From: Pirellula sp. SH-Sr6A | GTDB taxonomy: Bacteria; Planctomycetota; Planctomycetia; Pirellulales; Pirellulaceae | Reading direction: 5' to 3' | Assembly (NCBI RefSeq): GCF_001610875.1 | Contig: NZ_CP011272.1 | Location: 5,809,988-5,873,987, forward strand | DNA: 64,000 bases | Shown here: positions 34,878 through 43,797 of the stretch, in pieces | Position numbering within the stretch: position 1 is the first letter of the stretch | How the letters are laid out: every line of letters begins with the position of its first letter | Position numbers and translations under genes: made by a program | Notes under the pieces: generated by a model | What the model was told of the DNA's origin: nothing | Databases searched by the model: none | Seen by the model: only the letters and a program-made list of their open reading frames with translations

Positions 34878-35471
34878 ATGGCAATCAAGAAAGACAAAGC
34901 GGAGAACGCAAAACAAGTCAAAGAGGCTCACGGCGATAAATCCAAGGATGCTGGCCCTGCCAAGGGTGGCGGACTCGTCGGGAAGCTGCTCCTCGCGGCA
35001 TTCGTCAGCGCCGTCGTCATCACGGAGACATTCGTCTTCTTCTTCCTCGTTCCATCGGGTGAGGAAGTCGCCGCGCTGGCCGAGCATCGCTTGATCACCA
35101 TCGCGCAAGAAATCGACGCGAAGGAGAAAGAGCATGAAGCTGAAGAGGACCACATCATCGAATTCGACCTCGGTACCTTCAGTATTTCCTTCATTCCTCC
35201 CGGTGCAGATATGAACTACCGCGTGGAGTTTCGGCTTTACGGCGAACTGCACGCCAAGGATGTCGAGCATTTGCAAGCAATCTTCGATGAACGGCAAGGC
35301 CGATTTCGAAATCGCATGCTCCTCGAAATCCGCAATGCCTCGCTTCAAGAATTGGAAGAAAACCAATTGGGGTTGATTCGACGCCGGCTATTAGCGACAA
35401 GTACAGAGTTATTCGGAGAAGCGATCCTGCTCAGCGTCGGATTTCATGACTACCAAGTCATCGAAGATTAG
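34878..35471 (+). CDS. fliL: FliL-like flagellar basal body-associated protein
   Basis: A 197-aa protein. A charged, Lys-rich cytoplasmic N-terminus (AIKKDKAENAKQVKEAHGDK) leads to one transmembrane helix at about 34-57, then a helical linker (ITIAQEIDAKEKEHEAEED) and a periplasmic beta/alpha domain of about 100 residues. That is FliL organisation; FliL sits at the flagellar stator and supports motor torque. The direct FliL sequence likeness is moderate, but the next two genes are fliN and fliO, so the assignment is well supported by context. It begins a three-gene operon. Confidence 0.75.
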   Translation: MAIKKDKAENAKQVKEAHGDKSKDAGPAKGGGLVGKLLLAAFVSAVVITETFVFFFLVPSGEEVAALAEHRLITIAQEIDAKEKEHEAEEDHIIEFDLGTFSISFIPPGADMNYRVEFRLYGELHAKDVEHLQAIFDERQGRFRNRMLLEIRNASLQELEENQLGLIRRRLLATSTELFGEAILLSVGFHDYQVIED

Positions 35472-35530
35472 CGACGAGCGGCCGTTGTAACCCTCCCTTT
35501 GATGGCATTCCGCGAATCAAGGATGATTCC

Positions 35531-35947
35531 ATGTCCGATACCACTGCTTCGTCGACCAACGCCGATCGTTCCACAACCCAGGCAGAAAATATTCTGGAAC
35601 GAGCGGAGGCCGCCCTGCGCGATGTCGAAGAATCGCTTCGAGCTCCGAACGTCAAACGTTACGACTTAGAAGAACTCGTCGGATCGGATGGCCCGCCAGA
35701 AAAAGTATCAATCGATCTGCTGCGCGATGTTCAACTCGAACTGAAAATCGAACTCGGGCGGACTCGGATGAGCCTCGATGAAATCCTGAGGCTTCGAAAG
35801 GGATCGGTCATCACCCTCGATAAACTAGCAGGGGATCCCGTCGATATCTTTGTGAACGGCAGATTGGTCGCTCGCGGCGAAGTTCTCGTTCTCAATGATA
35901 ACTTTTGCGTTCGGGTGGCGGAATTGGTGGGCAGCGATGCTATTTAG
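35531..35947 (+). CDS. fliN: Flagellar motor switch protein FliN
   Basis: A 138-aa protein. The C-terminal two-thirds is the SpoA/FliN surface-presentation domain: LLRDVQLELKIELGRTRMSL, ILRLRKGSVITLDKLAGDPV and DIFVNGRLVARGEVLVLNDN, ending FCVRVAELV. FliN, with FliM and FliG, forms the C-ring that switches rotation. The N-terminus is a short acidic/Ser-rich tail. It lies 59 nt downstream of fliL and overlaps the fliO start by 11 nt, so translation of fliO is probably coupled. FliM is not beside it but at 56.7 kb. Confidence 0.93.
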   Translation: MSDTTASSTNADRSTTQAENILERAEAALRDVEESLRAPNVKRYDLEELVGSDGPPEKVSIDLLRDVQLELKIELGRTRMSLDEILRLRKGSVITLDKLAGDPVDIFVNGRLVARGEVLVLNDNFCVRVAELVGSDAI

Positions 35948-36782
35948 TCTACCGTTGTCGACGTTTCCCTTTTTTCCAAGCCCCCAAGTTGGATCCTCGC
36001 GCGAGATTTCTGCGCGAACGTGGTTAGGCTCTGTCGTCTTGGTCTTCTCCTGCTTCGCAGCTAACGTTCAAGCTCAAACGGAACCCCGCTCTTATGGCGA
36101 TCCTTCGATCGTTCAGCCGCGCGGACTGAGTATCCAGCCATCGAGATCTGCCTCCGAACCAGCGGCTGCACCCTACAATGCCACGGGACTGCCACCCGCG
36201 AGTTCGGCTAGGCAATCTCCCCCCCAGCCGGTCTCACAGCCTACCTCGCTACCGAACTCTCTGCCCCAGCCCGACCAGAGCGTTCAAGCTGCCTCGTACA
36301 ACGCACCCGTCTCGCTCCCTGCCCTATCCCAATCTTCGTCATCGACTGCAAGCGCCAAATCCAATGGCATTGCGCTGAAGGCGCCCAAGTCGCCGAAAGA
36401 AGGGGAAGTAGAACGTCCAACCAGTTCGCTAGGAACCTTCTTTTCTGTCCTGTTTTCACTTGGAATTGTTCTGAGCATGTTCCTCGGGCTCGCGTGGCTC
36501 TATCGCAAATCGCAACCCCAGAGTGCTGCAAAACTCCCTTCGGAGATCGTCCAAATTCTCGGCCGAACGAATATTGCACCGAGGCAGTCGATGATGGTCG
36601 TGCGATTCGGGAGCAAGCTTCTCCTGGTGAGTCAGCAACCAGGCCAAACAGAAACCCTGTCTGAAATCACGGATCCGATCGAAGTCGATCGGCTGGCAGG
36701 GATTTGCGAATCCAAAGCTCCGCGTTCCGCGACGCAGAGCTTCTCGAATGTTCTATTGCAAGTGGCCGGGGTAAACAAATAG
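35937..36782 (+). CDS. fliO: FliO-like flagellar biosynthesis protein with long Ser/Pro-rich linker
   Basis: About 281 aa from the ATG at 35937, overlapping fliN by 11 nt. A signal peptide (around 17-45, ending NVQAQ) is followed by about 100 residues rich in Ser, Pro and Gln with no clear fold, then a transmembrane segment (FFSVLFSLGIVLSMFLGLAWLY) and a FliO-type cytoplasmic domain (EIVQILGRTNIAPRQSMMVV, RFGSKLLLVSQQPG). FliO helps assemble the flagellar export gate FliPQR. The long low-complexity linker before the TM is larger than in classical FliO. No fliP, fliQ or fliR follows in the window. Confidence 0.8.
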   Translation: MLFSLPLSTFPFFPSPQVGSSREISARTWLGSVVLVFSCFAANVQAQTEPRSYGDPSIVQPRGLSIQPSRSASEPAAAPYNATGLPPASSARQSPPQPVSQPTSLPNSLPQPDQSVQAASYNAPVSLPALSQSSSSTASAKSNGIALKAPKSPKEGEVERPTSSLGTFFSVLFSLGIVLSMFLGLAWLYRKSQPQSAAKLPSEIVQILGRTNIAPRQSMMVVRFGSKLLLVSQQPGQTETLSEITDPIEVDRLAGICESKAPRSATQSFSNVLLQVAGVNK

Positions 36783-36798
36783 CCGGGGCGCCGAATAG

Positions 36799-37416
36799 CT
36801 AGTTGCTCGGGGCCGATCGCATTTCGAACTTGGAGGGAATCCCACCTTTCGACTCATCCGCGTTCTCTGAACTCAGATAGCTGCCGCCAAAACACATGGG
36901 GCTGAACTGTTCGTGGATCGGATTGTCAACGTAGTGAGGGGCCCAGCCGGTCGCGTCTTCGAAGAAACGAATGCATCGGATATGGTGGTCGTCACACAAG
37001 TTGAACCAGTGCTTCATGCCGCGCGGGACATTGATCATGTCCCCGCTTTCGACCGTTACTCCGAAAACGGGACCACCTTCCGGATGCAAGTGAAAAACTC
37101 CCTTGCCCGAAACGGTGAAACGCACCTCGTCCTCGCTGTGCGTATGCTCTTTGTTGAACTTCTGAAGCATCGCATCCAAGTTGGGGGTTTGCGGGTGGAC
37201 ATTGATGACATCCGCCGTCACGTAACCTCCTTTCGCTTTGACTGCATCGATTTCGGGCTGGTATTCGGTCAAGATATCGGTGTCGCTCGCATCGGATTTG
37301 AGCCGCCCCGCGACCTGCCAATGCTCGTACCAAATCCCGAATGGCTTTAAAAATGCCGAGATCTCAGCCGGATCGCTGATGGTTCGATTTTGCTCTTCGA
37401 TAAATACGCTTGCCAT
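36799..37416 (-). CDS. mtnD: Acireductone dioxygenase (methionine salvage)
   Basis: From the ATG ending at 37416 the protein is 205 aa, close to the usual 180-200 aa of acireductone dioxygenase. The cupin metal ligands are visible: H91, H93 and E97 in HTHSEDEVRF, and H136 in GMKHWFNL. The enzyme oxidises 1,2-dihydroxy-3-keto-5-methylthiopentene to the keto acid precursor of methionine (Fe form) or a CO-releasing product (Ni form); the metal cannot be told. FEDATGWAPHYV is also typical. No other mtn gene is seen here. A 30-codon longer frame upstream was not used because the enzyme begins at MASVFI. Confidence 0.93.
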   Translation of the reverse strand: MASVFIEEQNRTISDPAEISAFLKPFGIWYEHWQVAGRLKSDASDTDILTEYQPEIDAVKAKGGYVTADVINVHPQTPNLDAMLQKFNKEHTHSEDEVRFTVSGKGVFHLHPEGGPVFGVTVESGDMINVPRGMKHWFNLCDDHHIRCIRFFEDATGWAPHYVDNPIHEQFSPMCFGGSYLSSENADESKGGIPSKFEMRSAPSN

Positions 37417-37506
37417 GTTGAACCGTGCTCTGGGGGAGGGGATGGATTCGAAACTCAAAGGTGGGACGCACCGCTCGGGAAGTATATCGATTTTGGGCCC
37501 CACCAA

Positions 37507-38748
37507 CTACCACGATGCGTAGACGGTTTCGATCCAAGGTGTCTCGGTTCCCATTTTTCGCCAAACGCCGATGAATAGTACCGGCCTCGTCTCGTCGGAT
37601 GTCTGGGCGAGAAACCGCCGGTGGACCTCTTCCGGTACGACTACCATGACCTTGTCGTCATTCACGGTCAGGTGCGTCGGCAGTTTCCACTCACCCTCGG
37701 TATTCTCAGGAACCGAAATCGAATCGACCAGCACCACGGCCCCACCGCTTTGATGAGGAGGGATCCCTTCGATTTTCCCCTCCAAGCAAAGAGTCAGCAA
37801 TCGTGGATAGGCCGGTTCTGCCAAGAACGCACGACTCCAGGTGTCTAACTCTCGCTTCCATGCTTGAAGCGAAACACTTTTTTGCGAAACGACACCCTCA
37901 GCCACACGGAGACATGAGCTATAAAACTCGCGTGCCATCGCCTGTCGCTGCTCGTTGTCGGCGTTGGGCCAGTTCTCCTTCAACTCCAGCTGCCATGCTT
38001 CGCATTTTGCGATGATTTCCCGCAGGCTCTCTGGCGTCAATGAGGAGGGATCGGTGACCTCGCGGTTGAGGCCCCGTGGTTCGTCAGAAAGGGGCGTGGC
38101 ATCGGAAAACGCTTCCGATGCTGGGGGTGCATCGGATAAAGATGTCTCGGGGGCAGCGGTTTGTTCGGATCTTTCGGTGGGGTGTGGGAAGGCTTCTGAG
38201 TCCGAGTCCGAGGACGACGAGCTTTTCAGGCTTGGTAACTGGCTTGTTGGCCCCGATGCGACGGATGGGGATGACCAATCTAGACGGTCGGCCCGGTTCG
38301 AATCGCGCAGAGACCGACCGTCTCCTCCGCCAAAGGTGCCATCGTCGCGGAAAGAGTTCCCTCGCAGATGCCTCGGTACAATGGCCGGGATGTACCGCGC
38401 GACAGTTGGTCCGGCATTCCCTAAGTCCCTTCCAAAACCATACCAGAGGATCGCGATGGCGATCGGGATCGCCGCCAATCCCCCCAGCACCGGCGGAACA
38501 ATTCTCCCGAGGAGGGAGGTCTCAGCTCGTTGGGTACGCGTAGCAGGAGCCGAGGTCACCACCCAAGCAGGAGTTGTTTCCGCGGCATCTGCTTCGGCCG
38601 ACTCTACTTCCGGGAGCTGTGCCTCCGGTGGGGCAGACTCCCCCGGAACGGCTTCTCTTGAAACGGGGCCATCCCAGGTTACGTCCAGCGGATGACTGCC
38701 GTTCAAAGAGCCCGCGAGATCGTCCGGGTTCGAAGAAGTCTGACTCAT
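37507..38748 (-). CDS. Membrane protein of unknown function with low-complexity regions
   Basis: A 413-aa protein with an acidic, Ser/Pro/Ala-rich cytoplasmic N-terminus (about 1-80), a single transmembrane segment (PVLGGLAAIPIAIAILWYGFG, about 84-104), a Ser-rich disordered middle part (about 140-240, for example SLKSSSSSDSDSEAFPH), and a C-terminal region of about 180 residues that looks folded (EIIAKCEAWQLELKENWPN, then KVMVVVPEEVHRRFLAQTSD). I recognise no family. It lies 90 nt upstream of mtnD on the same strand and is divergent from the DoxX-like gene. Confidence 0.6.
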   Translation of the reverse strand: MSQTSSNPDDLAGSLNGSHPLDVTWDGPVSREAVPGESAPPEAQLPEVESAEADAAETTPAWVVTSAPATRTQRAETSLLGRIVPPVLGGLAAIPIAIAILWYGFGRDLGNAGPTVARYIPAIVPRHLRGNSFRDDGTFGGGDGRSLRDSNRADRLDWSSPSVASGPTSQLPSLKSSSSSDSDSEAFPHPTERSEQTAAPETSLSDAPPASEAFSDATPLSDEPRGLNREVTDPSSLTPESLREIIAKCEAWQLELKENWPNADNEQRQAMAREFYSSCLRVAEGVVSQKSVSLQAWKRELDTWSRAFLAEPAYPRLLTLCLEGKIEGIPPHQSGGAVVLVDSISVPENTEGEWKLPTHLTVNDDKVMVVVPEEVHRRFLAQTSDETRPVLFIGVWRKMGTETPWIETVYASW

Positions 38749-39061
38749 TTAGGAATAACCGAAGGTGGAAAAACAGGCATCCCGTCCACAATCCAGTTCA
38801 GGAAGAACGAGCGGTACCCTTCAAGATACCCTCAGGAGGGGGCGGGCAGCCCGTTTCGGCTCCAAAGAATCGTTGAAATCGGAGGGGCCGGCAGGAGGAT
38901 TCTTCCCGATCTCCCGAGCATAGAGGCGACTTCAGGGCCTTGTGGCTTGGCTTGCGGGGCAGTTTAGACCATACTTTGTTTAGTTCTGATCAGTTATTGC
39001 GGTATTCTCCCGGGGTACCGATCTAACCCGCCAAAATCCCCCACACAGCTAGACCCTTTCC
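38749..39061. other. 313-bp divergent intergenic region
   Basis: No coding capacity is supported. It separates the minus-strand membrane protein from the DoxX-like gene. A weak sigma70-like element for the plus side is TTGGCT (38947-38952) and CATACT (38970-38975) at 17-bp spacing. The minus side shows nothing clear. Confidence 0.5.
38947..38975 (+). promoter_or_regulatory. Possible promoter upstream of DoxX-like gene
   Basis: TTGGCT and CATACT are each four-of-six matches to the -35 and -10 consensus with a 17-bp spacer, 87 bp before the start codon. Weak evidence, spacing only. Confidence 0.3.
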
Positions 39062-40063
39062 ATGCTTCTCCGAAAAGCACGTTTAAGCCTCCTTGCCATC
39101 CTGTTCCTTGTAGCCCTTCGATTCGTTGTTGGGTTCCACTTCTACATGGAGGGTGCGACCAAGGTGAAGGAGGGGAACTTTTCGTCGACCGGATTTCTCG
39201 CCGGGGCAAAAGGACCTTTGGCGGATAAGTTTCATCAGTTGATTCCCGACTACGACGGCCGTTTTCGATTGCCGGAGCTTCGAGAACAAATGCCGGAAAA
39301 GGATCAGAAACCGACCAAAGAGGATTCGAACAAACTGCTTTCCTACAAGAAGCTTTTCGAACACCTGGATGCGTACGCTGCCAACGCCAAAGAACTCTAC
39401 GGATTTACCGAGGAGCAGAGCAACAAGGTAGACGAATTGGTTAACGGCTCGAAGGAGGTAACCGGAGCGAAAGAAAAACTGATCGCTGTCGCTGACGATT
39501 GGGGCCCTCAAATTAGTGAGTACCTCGTAGGATTCGAGCGAGTCGCCATCAACCAACGCGACGAAATGCGAAACAACGTTGCAGGGTTGCGAAAACAGAA
39601 AGACGAAATCGAGAGCAAGTGGCGCGCATTGGTGAAAGCCCCTCTCGCGGATGTGGACTCGATCTTGGCGGACTTGGAAACCAAAGTCAACGCAATCGCC
39701 AAAGGGGAACAAAAGGGAGAAAAGAACAAGCAACGCTATGCGGAATTACGACTGCCCGATGCAGGGCCGATCGATGTCAAAATGGTGGACCGGATCATCC
39801 CTATTTTCGATATGACCGTTGGCATCCTGCTGATGATTGGCCTCCTGACGCCGTTAGCTGCTCTGGCCGCAGGCCTCTTCCTCGCATCGGTGGTCCTCAC
39901 CCAGTTTCCGGGTTACCCCGGCGCACAACCGACCTATTATCAAGGTATCGAAATGTTGGCTTGCTTTCTCCTCGCATTCACCGACGCCGGTCGGTATGCA
40001 GGACTCGATTTCATTCCTTGGAGTTTCTGGAACCGCGGCACGAAAAAGGCAGACGCGGAGTAA
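39062..40063 (+). CDS. DoxX-like membrane protein with a large soluble insert
   Basis: A 333-aa protein. The first membrane segment (LSLLAILFLVALRFVVGFHFYM) ends in a typical DoxX-like RFVVGFHFYMEGATK motif, and three C-terminal membrane segments (MTVGILLMIGLLTPLAALAAGLF onward, with LTQFPGYPG) complete the four-helix DoxX-type core. Between helices 1 and 2 are about 190 soluble, strongly charged residues (lysine/glutamate rich, coiled-coil-like, for example ERVAINQRDEMRNNVAGLRK) that ordinary DoxX proteins of 130-150 aa lack. DoxX family proteins are linked to quinone or thiol redox in other bacteria. It is 91 nt ahead of the Gfo/Idh gene, probably one transcript. Confidence 0.7.
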   Translation: MLLRKARLSLLAILFLVALRFVVGFHFYMEGATKVKEGNFSSTGFLAGAKGPLADKFHQLIPDYDGRFRLPELREQMPEKDQKPTKEDSNKLLSYKKLFEHLDAYAANAKELYGFTEEQSNKVDELVNGSKEVTGAKEKLIAVADDWGPQISEYLVGFERVAINQRDEMRNNVAGLRKQKDEIESKWRALVKAPLADVDSILADLETKVNAIAKGEQKGEKNKQRYAELRLPDAGPIDVKMVDRIIPIFDMTVGILLMIGLLTPLAALAAGLFLASVVLTQFPGYPGAQPTYYQGIEMLACFLLAFTDAGRYAGLDFIPWSFWNRGTKKADAE

Positions 40064-40154
40064 TCCAGTTCGGCTTCGACCTACGTAGAATTACAAAGAC
40101 CAAACGACCCAACCCACACCACCCATCAACCCTTGCTATACGGGGATCCCTTCC

Positions 40155-41975
40155 ATGAATCAGTTGACTCCAGACGAAAAGAATATCGGACAAAACAATT
40201 TCCACGAAGCTGTTGGCTTCACTCGACGAGAGTTCATGCAAGGTGTCGTTGCTGCGGGTGCCGTTTCGGGCGCCGGATTGGGCGCGATGTACTTTGGATA
40301 CAACAAGGTGAACGACCCCGTTCGCGTCGGTGTGATCGGTGTGGGAGATGAGGGAAACGTGTTGATCGGGGGATGCAATCCCGACTACGTCACGGTGAAG
40401 GCGATTGCCGATATTCGTCCCTTTGGCATCCATCGAGCATTCCATGGAGACTGGGCTTCCCCAGCAGCGAATTCCGCTCGACCTGGATTGATCAAACAGT
40501 ACAAGTACTCCAGCGAAGATGAAGCCCGCAAAAACGTAAAGGTTTACGACGCGACCAACGGTGGCATCGATGCTTTGCTAAAGGACGAGGAAATTGAAGC
40601 TGTCATCATCGCGTTGCCTCTTCACCTGCACGCTCCCATCGCCGTAAAGGCCATGCAGGCCAAAAAGCACGTTTTGACCGAAAAACTGATGGCGCACAAC
40701 GTCGCGCAGTGCAAAGTCATGGCGCGTATCTCCGAGGAAAGCACCGACCAAAACGGTCACCCCATCCATTTGGCCACCGGTCACCAACGGCACTACAGCG
40801 TTCTCTATGACAATGCAGTACACCTTCTCAAATGGGGAATGATCGGCCAACTTCACCACATTCGAGCCCAATGGCACCGAGGTAACTTGCCCGGCAAGGA
40901 CTCTTGGCAGCCCTGGTTGCCCGGTGGTGAAATCGGCCTAGACCCAAAGCAAAGCCGCGTTCTGGCAGAACTCACCAAGTTTAAAAACGAATTGGAAAAA
41001 GCGAAATCGCCCGCCGAAATCGATCTGCTCACCAAGAAAGTCGCCCAATGGGAAGCTTGGATGAAGGACATCGACGTCGATGCGGAAAAGTTCGGTTACA
41101 TCAACAAAAAATTGGGCGATCGTGATCGACCCGCGATCGAAGAATTGGTCCGTTGGCGGATCTTCGAACGAACCGGTGGCGGACTGATGGCAGAGCTGGG
41201 TAGCCACCAACTTGATGCGGCTACCATCTTCTGCAGCGCCCTCCGCTCCGACGGCAAAAAAGCACACCCACTTACGGTCCACGCATTAGGCGGACGGCAC
41301 ATCTTCCCGTTCGATCGCGAATGCGATGACCACGTGTACTGCTCGTTCGAGTTCCCCGGACCCGAGTACAGCGAAAAATTTGACGCGGGCTACACCATTC
41401 CAGGCGTCAAGGGAATTCCGGGCTACGATACCGACCCCAACAAGAAGATCGTCGTTACCTACTCGTCGATCAACGGTAATGGATATGGCGGGTACGGTGA
41501 AGTCGTCATGGGGACCAAGGGAACCATGATCATCGACAAAGAGCAAGAAGTCATGCTGTATGCAGGCTCCGATACCGGTGCCGCTGTAGGTGTCAAAGCG
41601 GCCAAGGGTGGGTACGCCCTGGATACTCAAGCCAGTGGTGGATCCTCCGCACCGATCGCCAAAGCGGCCTCCAACTCCGGGCCCGTTAGCCGTGGCTACA
41701 CCGAAGAAATCGAACACTGGGCTTACTGCATCCGAAACCCAGATCCTGCAAACCGTCCTAAGTGCTACCCCGAAGTCGCTATGGCCGACGCGGTCATTGC
41801 ACTCACCACCAACGTGGCGATGCGAAAAGGAGCGCGAGGTGAAGCGGGCTTTGTCAAGTTCGAAGAGTCTTGGTTCGATGTCAAGTCGGACGATACTCCG
41901 GACGGAAGCAACGTCTCGCAAGAGATGGATGCGATGAGAAACTACAAGATCGATGGCGGAACTCAATCCGCTTAA
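40155..41975 (+). CDS. Gfo/Idh/MocA family oxidoreductase, exported type
   Basis: A 606-aa protein. The N-terminus carries a RREFMQGVVAAGAVSGAG segment that looks like a Tat signal, so export is likely. A Rossmann fold follows: VGVIGVGDEGNVLIGG (GxGxxG), ADIRPF, AVIIALPLHLHAPIAVKAM, HVLTEKLMAHNVAQCKVM, the position of the family's EKP motif, here EKL. The C-terminal substrate domain contains HQLDAATIF and a long glycine-rich stretch. Family members oxidise or epimerise sugars with NAD(P); the cofactor would have to be retained during export, as in related Tat-exported oxidoreductases. Planctomycete versions are numerous. A strong hairpin follows the stop. Confidence 0.9.
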   Translation: MNQLTPDEKNIGQNNFHEAVGFTRREFMQGVVAAGAVSGAGLGAMYFGYNKVNDPVRVGVIGVGDEGNVLIGGCNPDYVTVKAIADIRPFGIHRAFHGDWASPAANSARPGLIKQYKYSSEDEARKNVKVYDATNGGIDALLKDEEIEAVIIALPLHLHAPIAVKAMQAKKHVLTEKLMAHNVAQCKVMARISEESTDQNGHPIHLATGHQRHYSVLYDNAVHLLKWGMIGQLHHIRAQWHRGNLPGKDSWQPWLPGGEIGLDPKQSRVLAELTKFKNELEKAKSPAEIDLLTKKVAQWEAWMKDIDVDAEKFGYINKKLGDRDRPAIEELVRWRIFERTGGGLMAELGSHQLDAATIFCSALRSDGKKAHPLTVHALGGRHIFPFDRECDDHVYCSFEFPGPEYSEKFDAGYTIPGVKGIPGYDTDPNKKIVVTYSSINGNGYGGYGEVVMGTKGTMIIDKEQEVMLYAGSDTGAAVGVKAAKGGYALDTQASGGSSAPIAKAASNSGPVSRGYTEEIEHWAYCIRNPDPANRPKCYPEVAMADAVIALTTNVAMRKGARGEAGFVKFEESWFDVKSDDTPDGSNVSQEMDAMRNYKIDGGTQSA

Positions 41976-42005
41976 AGACCCTGTAGAACTTAACACGGCC
42001 ACATC

Positions 42006-42039
42006 GCTCGACGGGCTGCTAGGTAGTAGCCCGTCGAGC
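42006..42039 (+). terminator. Long perfect hairpin after the Gfo/Idh gene
   Basis: GCTCGACGGGCT and AGCCCGTCGAGC form a 12-bp stem, and the intervening bases (GCTAGGTAGT) extend it through a G-T wobble to a tiny loop. It begins 30 nt after the stop codon. A T tract is missing, so a processing or mRNA-stability role is as likely as a terminator. Confidence 0.55.
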
Positions 42040-42137
42040 TATTGATCCGGATCGGCACCGAGCGGCTTTCGCACGGTTTGCGAAACCCAGCCCTAGAGCT
42101 CAAGCTCTCTGCATTCGAAAGTCGCCACCCAAAGACC

Positions 42138-42659
42138 ATGAGCGAAGTTGCCACCACTCGCCCGCCGAGAACCATTCCGGGCAAGCTCTTCGCGATCCCC
42201 TTTGCGGTTGTTGTACTATTTTTGCTCTGGCTCGTTTTTTCGATGGCCGTTCGGTTTCAGACGATCATGAAGCAACTGGAACGAACCCGAGGTGCTTGGC
42301 CGGCCGCTAGTGTTTCGCTGTTCGAGCGATACGAGTTGTTGATAAATTCCAACCCAGCTTGGACAGAATCCCAACGCGATGCACTGCGCCGAGAAATCGA
42401 TGACGCCAAGAAGGTCACCCAGTTCGATCAGCAGAGCCCCAAGTTCTATCGCTTGGAGCAGTTGGTTCGGGATAGCGGTCATCCCCAAGACGTTGTCTCC
42501 AGCGACGAATTCCCAGAGTCCGTGTTGGATGTCATGCGCCTCGATCGAGAACGCGAACTCTTGCAAAATGACTTCGTCGGACGTGCTACCGTGTACGGCC
42601 TGCGTCTGAAGCTACCTCCCATTTTCGATCTTCAGACCCCCAATCGTCCAAGGCAGTAG
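42138..42659 (+). CDS. Small membrane-anchored LemA-like protein of unknown function
   Basis: About 173 aa from the ATG at 42138; a longer frame to 42042 exists. One transmembrane helix near the N-terminus (LFAIPFAVVVLFLLWLVFSMAV) is followed by MKQLERTRGAWPAASVSLFERYELL, which has the helical pattern of the LemA family (RNxxxExWSxIxxxLxRRxDLI). The rest lacks the usual LemA C-terminus, so the assignment is weak. It precedes holB by 32 nt and may be co-transcribed. Function unknown. Confidence 0.55.
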   Translation: MSEVATTRPPRTIPGKLFAIPFAVVVLFLLWLVFSMAVRFQTIMKQLERTRGAWPAASVSLFERYELLINSNPAWTESQRDALRREIDDAKKVTQFDQQSPKFYRLEQLVRDSGHPQDVVSSDEFPESVLDVMRLDRERELLQNDFVGRATVYGLRLKLPPIFDLQTPNRPRQ

Positions 42660-42691
42660 TTCATTTCGCGAATGGCAGTGGTGAAGCGACT

Positions 42692-43690
42692 ATGGATTGG
42701 AATTCATTTCTGGGACATCACCGACAACGCGGATGGTTTGCCAATGCCATCCGCACGAATAGGCTTGCTAGTACCTTTCTCCTCGTCGGTCAGGATGCCA
42801 TCGGCAAGCGAACGTTTGCGAGATTGATTGCCAAGACCCTGCTCTGCCTGAGAAACGACCCGAAGGACTTCTCTCCCTGCGGCCTCTGCGAAGCGTGCGT
42901 GCAAGTGGAAGCTGGAACCCATCCCGATTGGCTGCAGATCGAACGGGAAAAAGGGAGGACAGCCCTCTCCATCGATCAGTTTATCGGCCCAGAAGACAAT
43001 CGGATGCGAGCGGGACTTTGCTACGAAATTCGAATGAAACCGTATTCGGGGCGTAGAAAGATCGCCGTCATCGACGATGCGGACACCATTGGTGTGGAAG
43101 GTGCGAACAGCCTGCTCAAGACACTGGAAGAGCCACCTCCGGGTTCTGTCATCTTCCTCATCAGCACCAGCCTGCAGCGGCAACTGCCGACTATTCGGTC
43201 GCGTTGCCAAGTTGTTCGGTTTCAAGGCCTTTCGGTAGAAGATCTCGCTCAGCTCGCAATTCGACAGGGGATTGCAAATGGTCCGGAAGAAGCCAAACGG
43301 ATCGCTTCCGAGGCCCAGGGATCGCTCGCTTCGTTTTCCGTGCTTATGGACGATGAACTCCGAGAATTCAAATCGCAATTGCTGCAGCAGCTCGAGGGCC
43401 ATCCTTTTGATTTCCCACGCTTTACCAAGGCGATGTTGACCAACATGGATAGTGTTGGTGCCGATTCCCAAGCGAAACGGGAGCGTTTAAAATTATTGAT
43501 TGACTTTGTTCAGCAGAACTACCAAGCGAAACTGATGGATGCGGTTCGCCAGGGGAACGCCACCGGTATCGAGACAGGAGTTTCTCTGATACGCCGCTGC
43601 ATGGATGCGAAAGAACACGTGGATAGGATCGTCGCCCCTGCAGCACTCGTGGAGGCCTGGTCAGCCGATCTCGCTAGCCTCAAGGGGTGA
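42692..43690 (+). CDS. holB: DNA polymerase III delta' subunit
   Basis: A 332-aa AAA+-type clamp-loader subunit. Visible are the P-loop-like VGQDAIGKRTFARLIAKTL, the zinc-binding cysteines C52, C63, C66 and C69 (CLRNDPKDFSPCGLCEAC), KIAVIDDADTIGVEGANSLL, and LKTLEEPPPGSVIFLISTSLQRQLPTIRSRC, a textbook delta' sensor/SRC region. Delta' is part of the complex that loads the sliding clamp during replication. The short loop GQDAIGKRT is near the P-loop consensus. The gene is followed after about 107 nt by the efflux adaptor gene. Confidence 0.93.
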   Translation: MDWNSFLGHHRQRGWFANAIRTNRLASTFLLVGQDAIGKRTFARLIAKTLLCLRNDPKDFSPCGLCEACVQVEAGTHPDWLQIEREKGRTALSIDQFIGPEDNRMRAGLCYEIRMKPYSGRRKIAVIDDADTIGVEGANSLLKTLEEPPPGSVIFLISTSLQRQLPTIRSRCQVVRFQGLSVEDLAQLAIRQGIANGPEEAKRIASEAQGSLASFSVLMDDELREFKSQLLQQLEGHPFDFPRFTKAMLTNMDSVGADSQAKRERLKLLIDFVQQNYQAKLMDAVRQGNATGIETGVSLIRRCMDAKEHVDRIVAPAALVEAWSADLASLKG

Positions 43691-43797
43691 CACCCCATTG
43701 GGTAACCGCCATTTCCCTCTTTATCGATTGCCTCGAGTAGTCTTTCGATCAAAATAAAAGCTTGATCGATCCCTCCCTCAACCCCACCTCCGATCGA

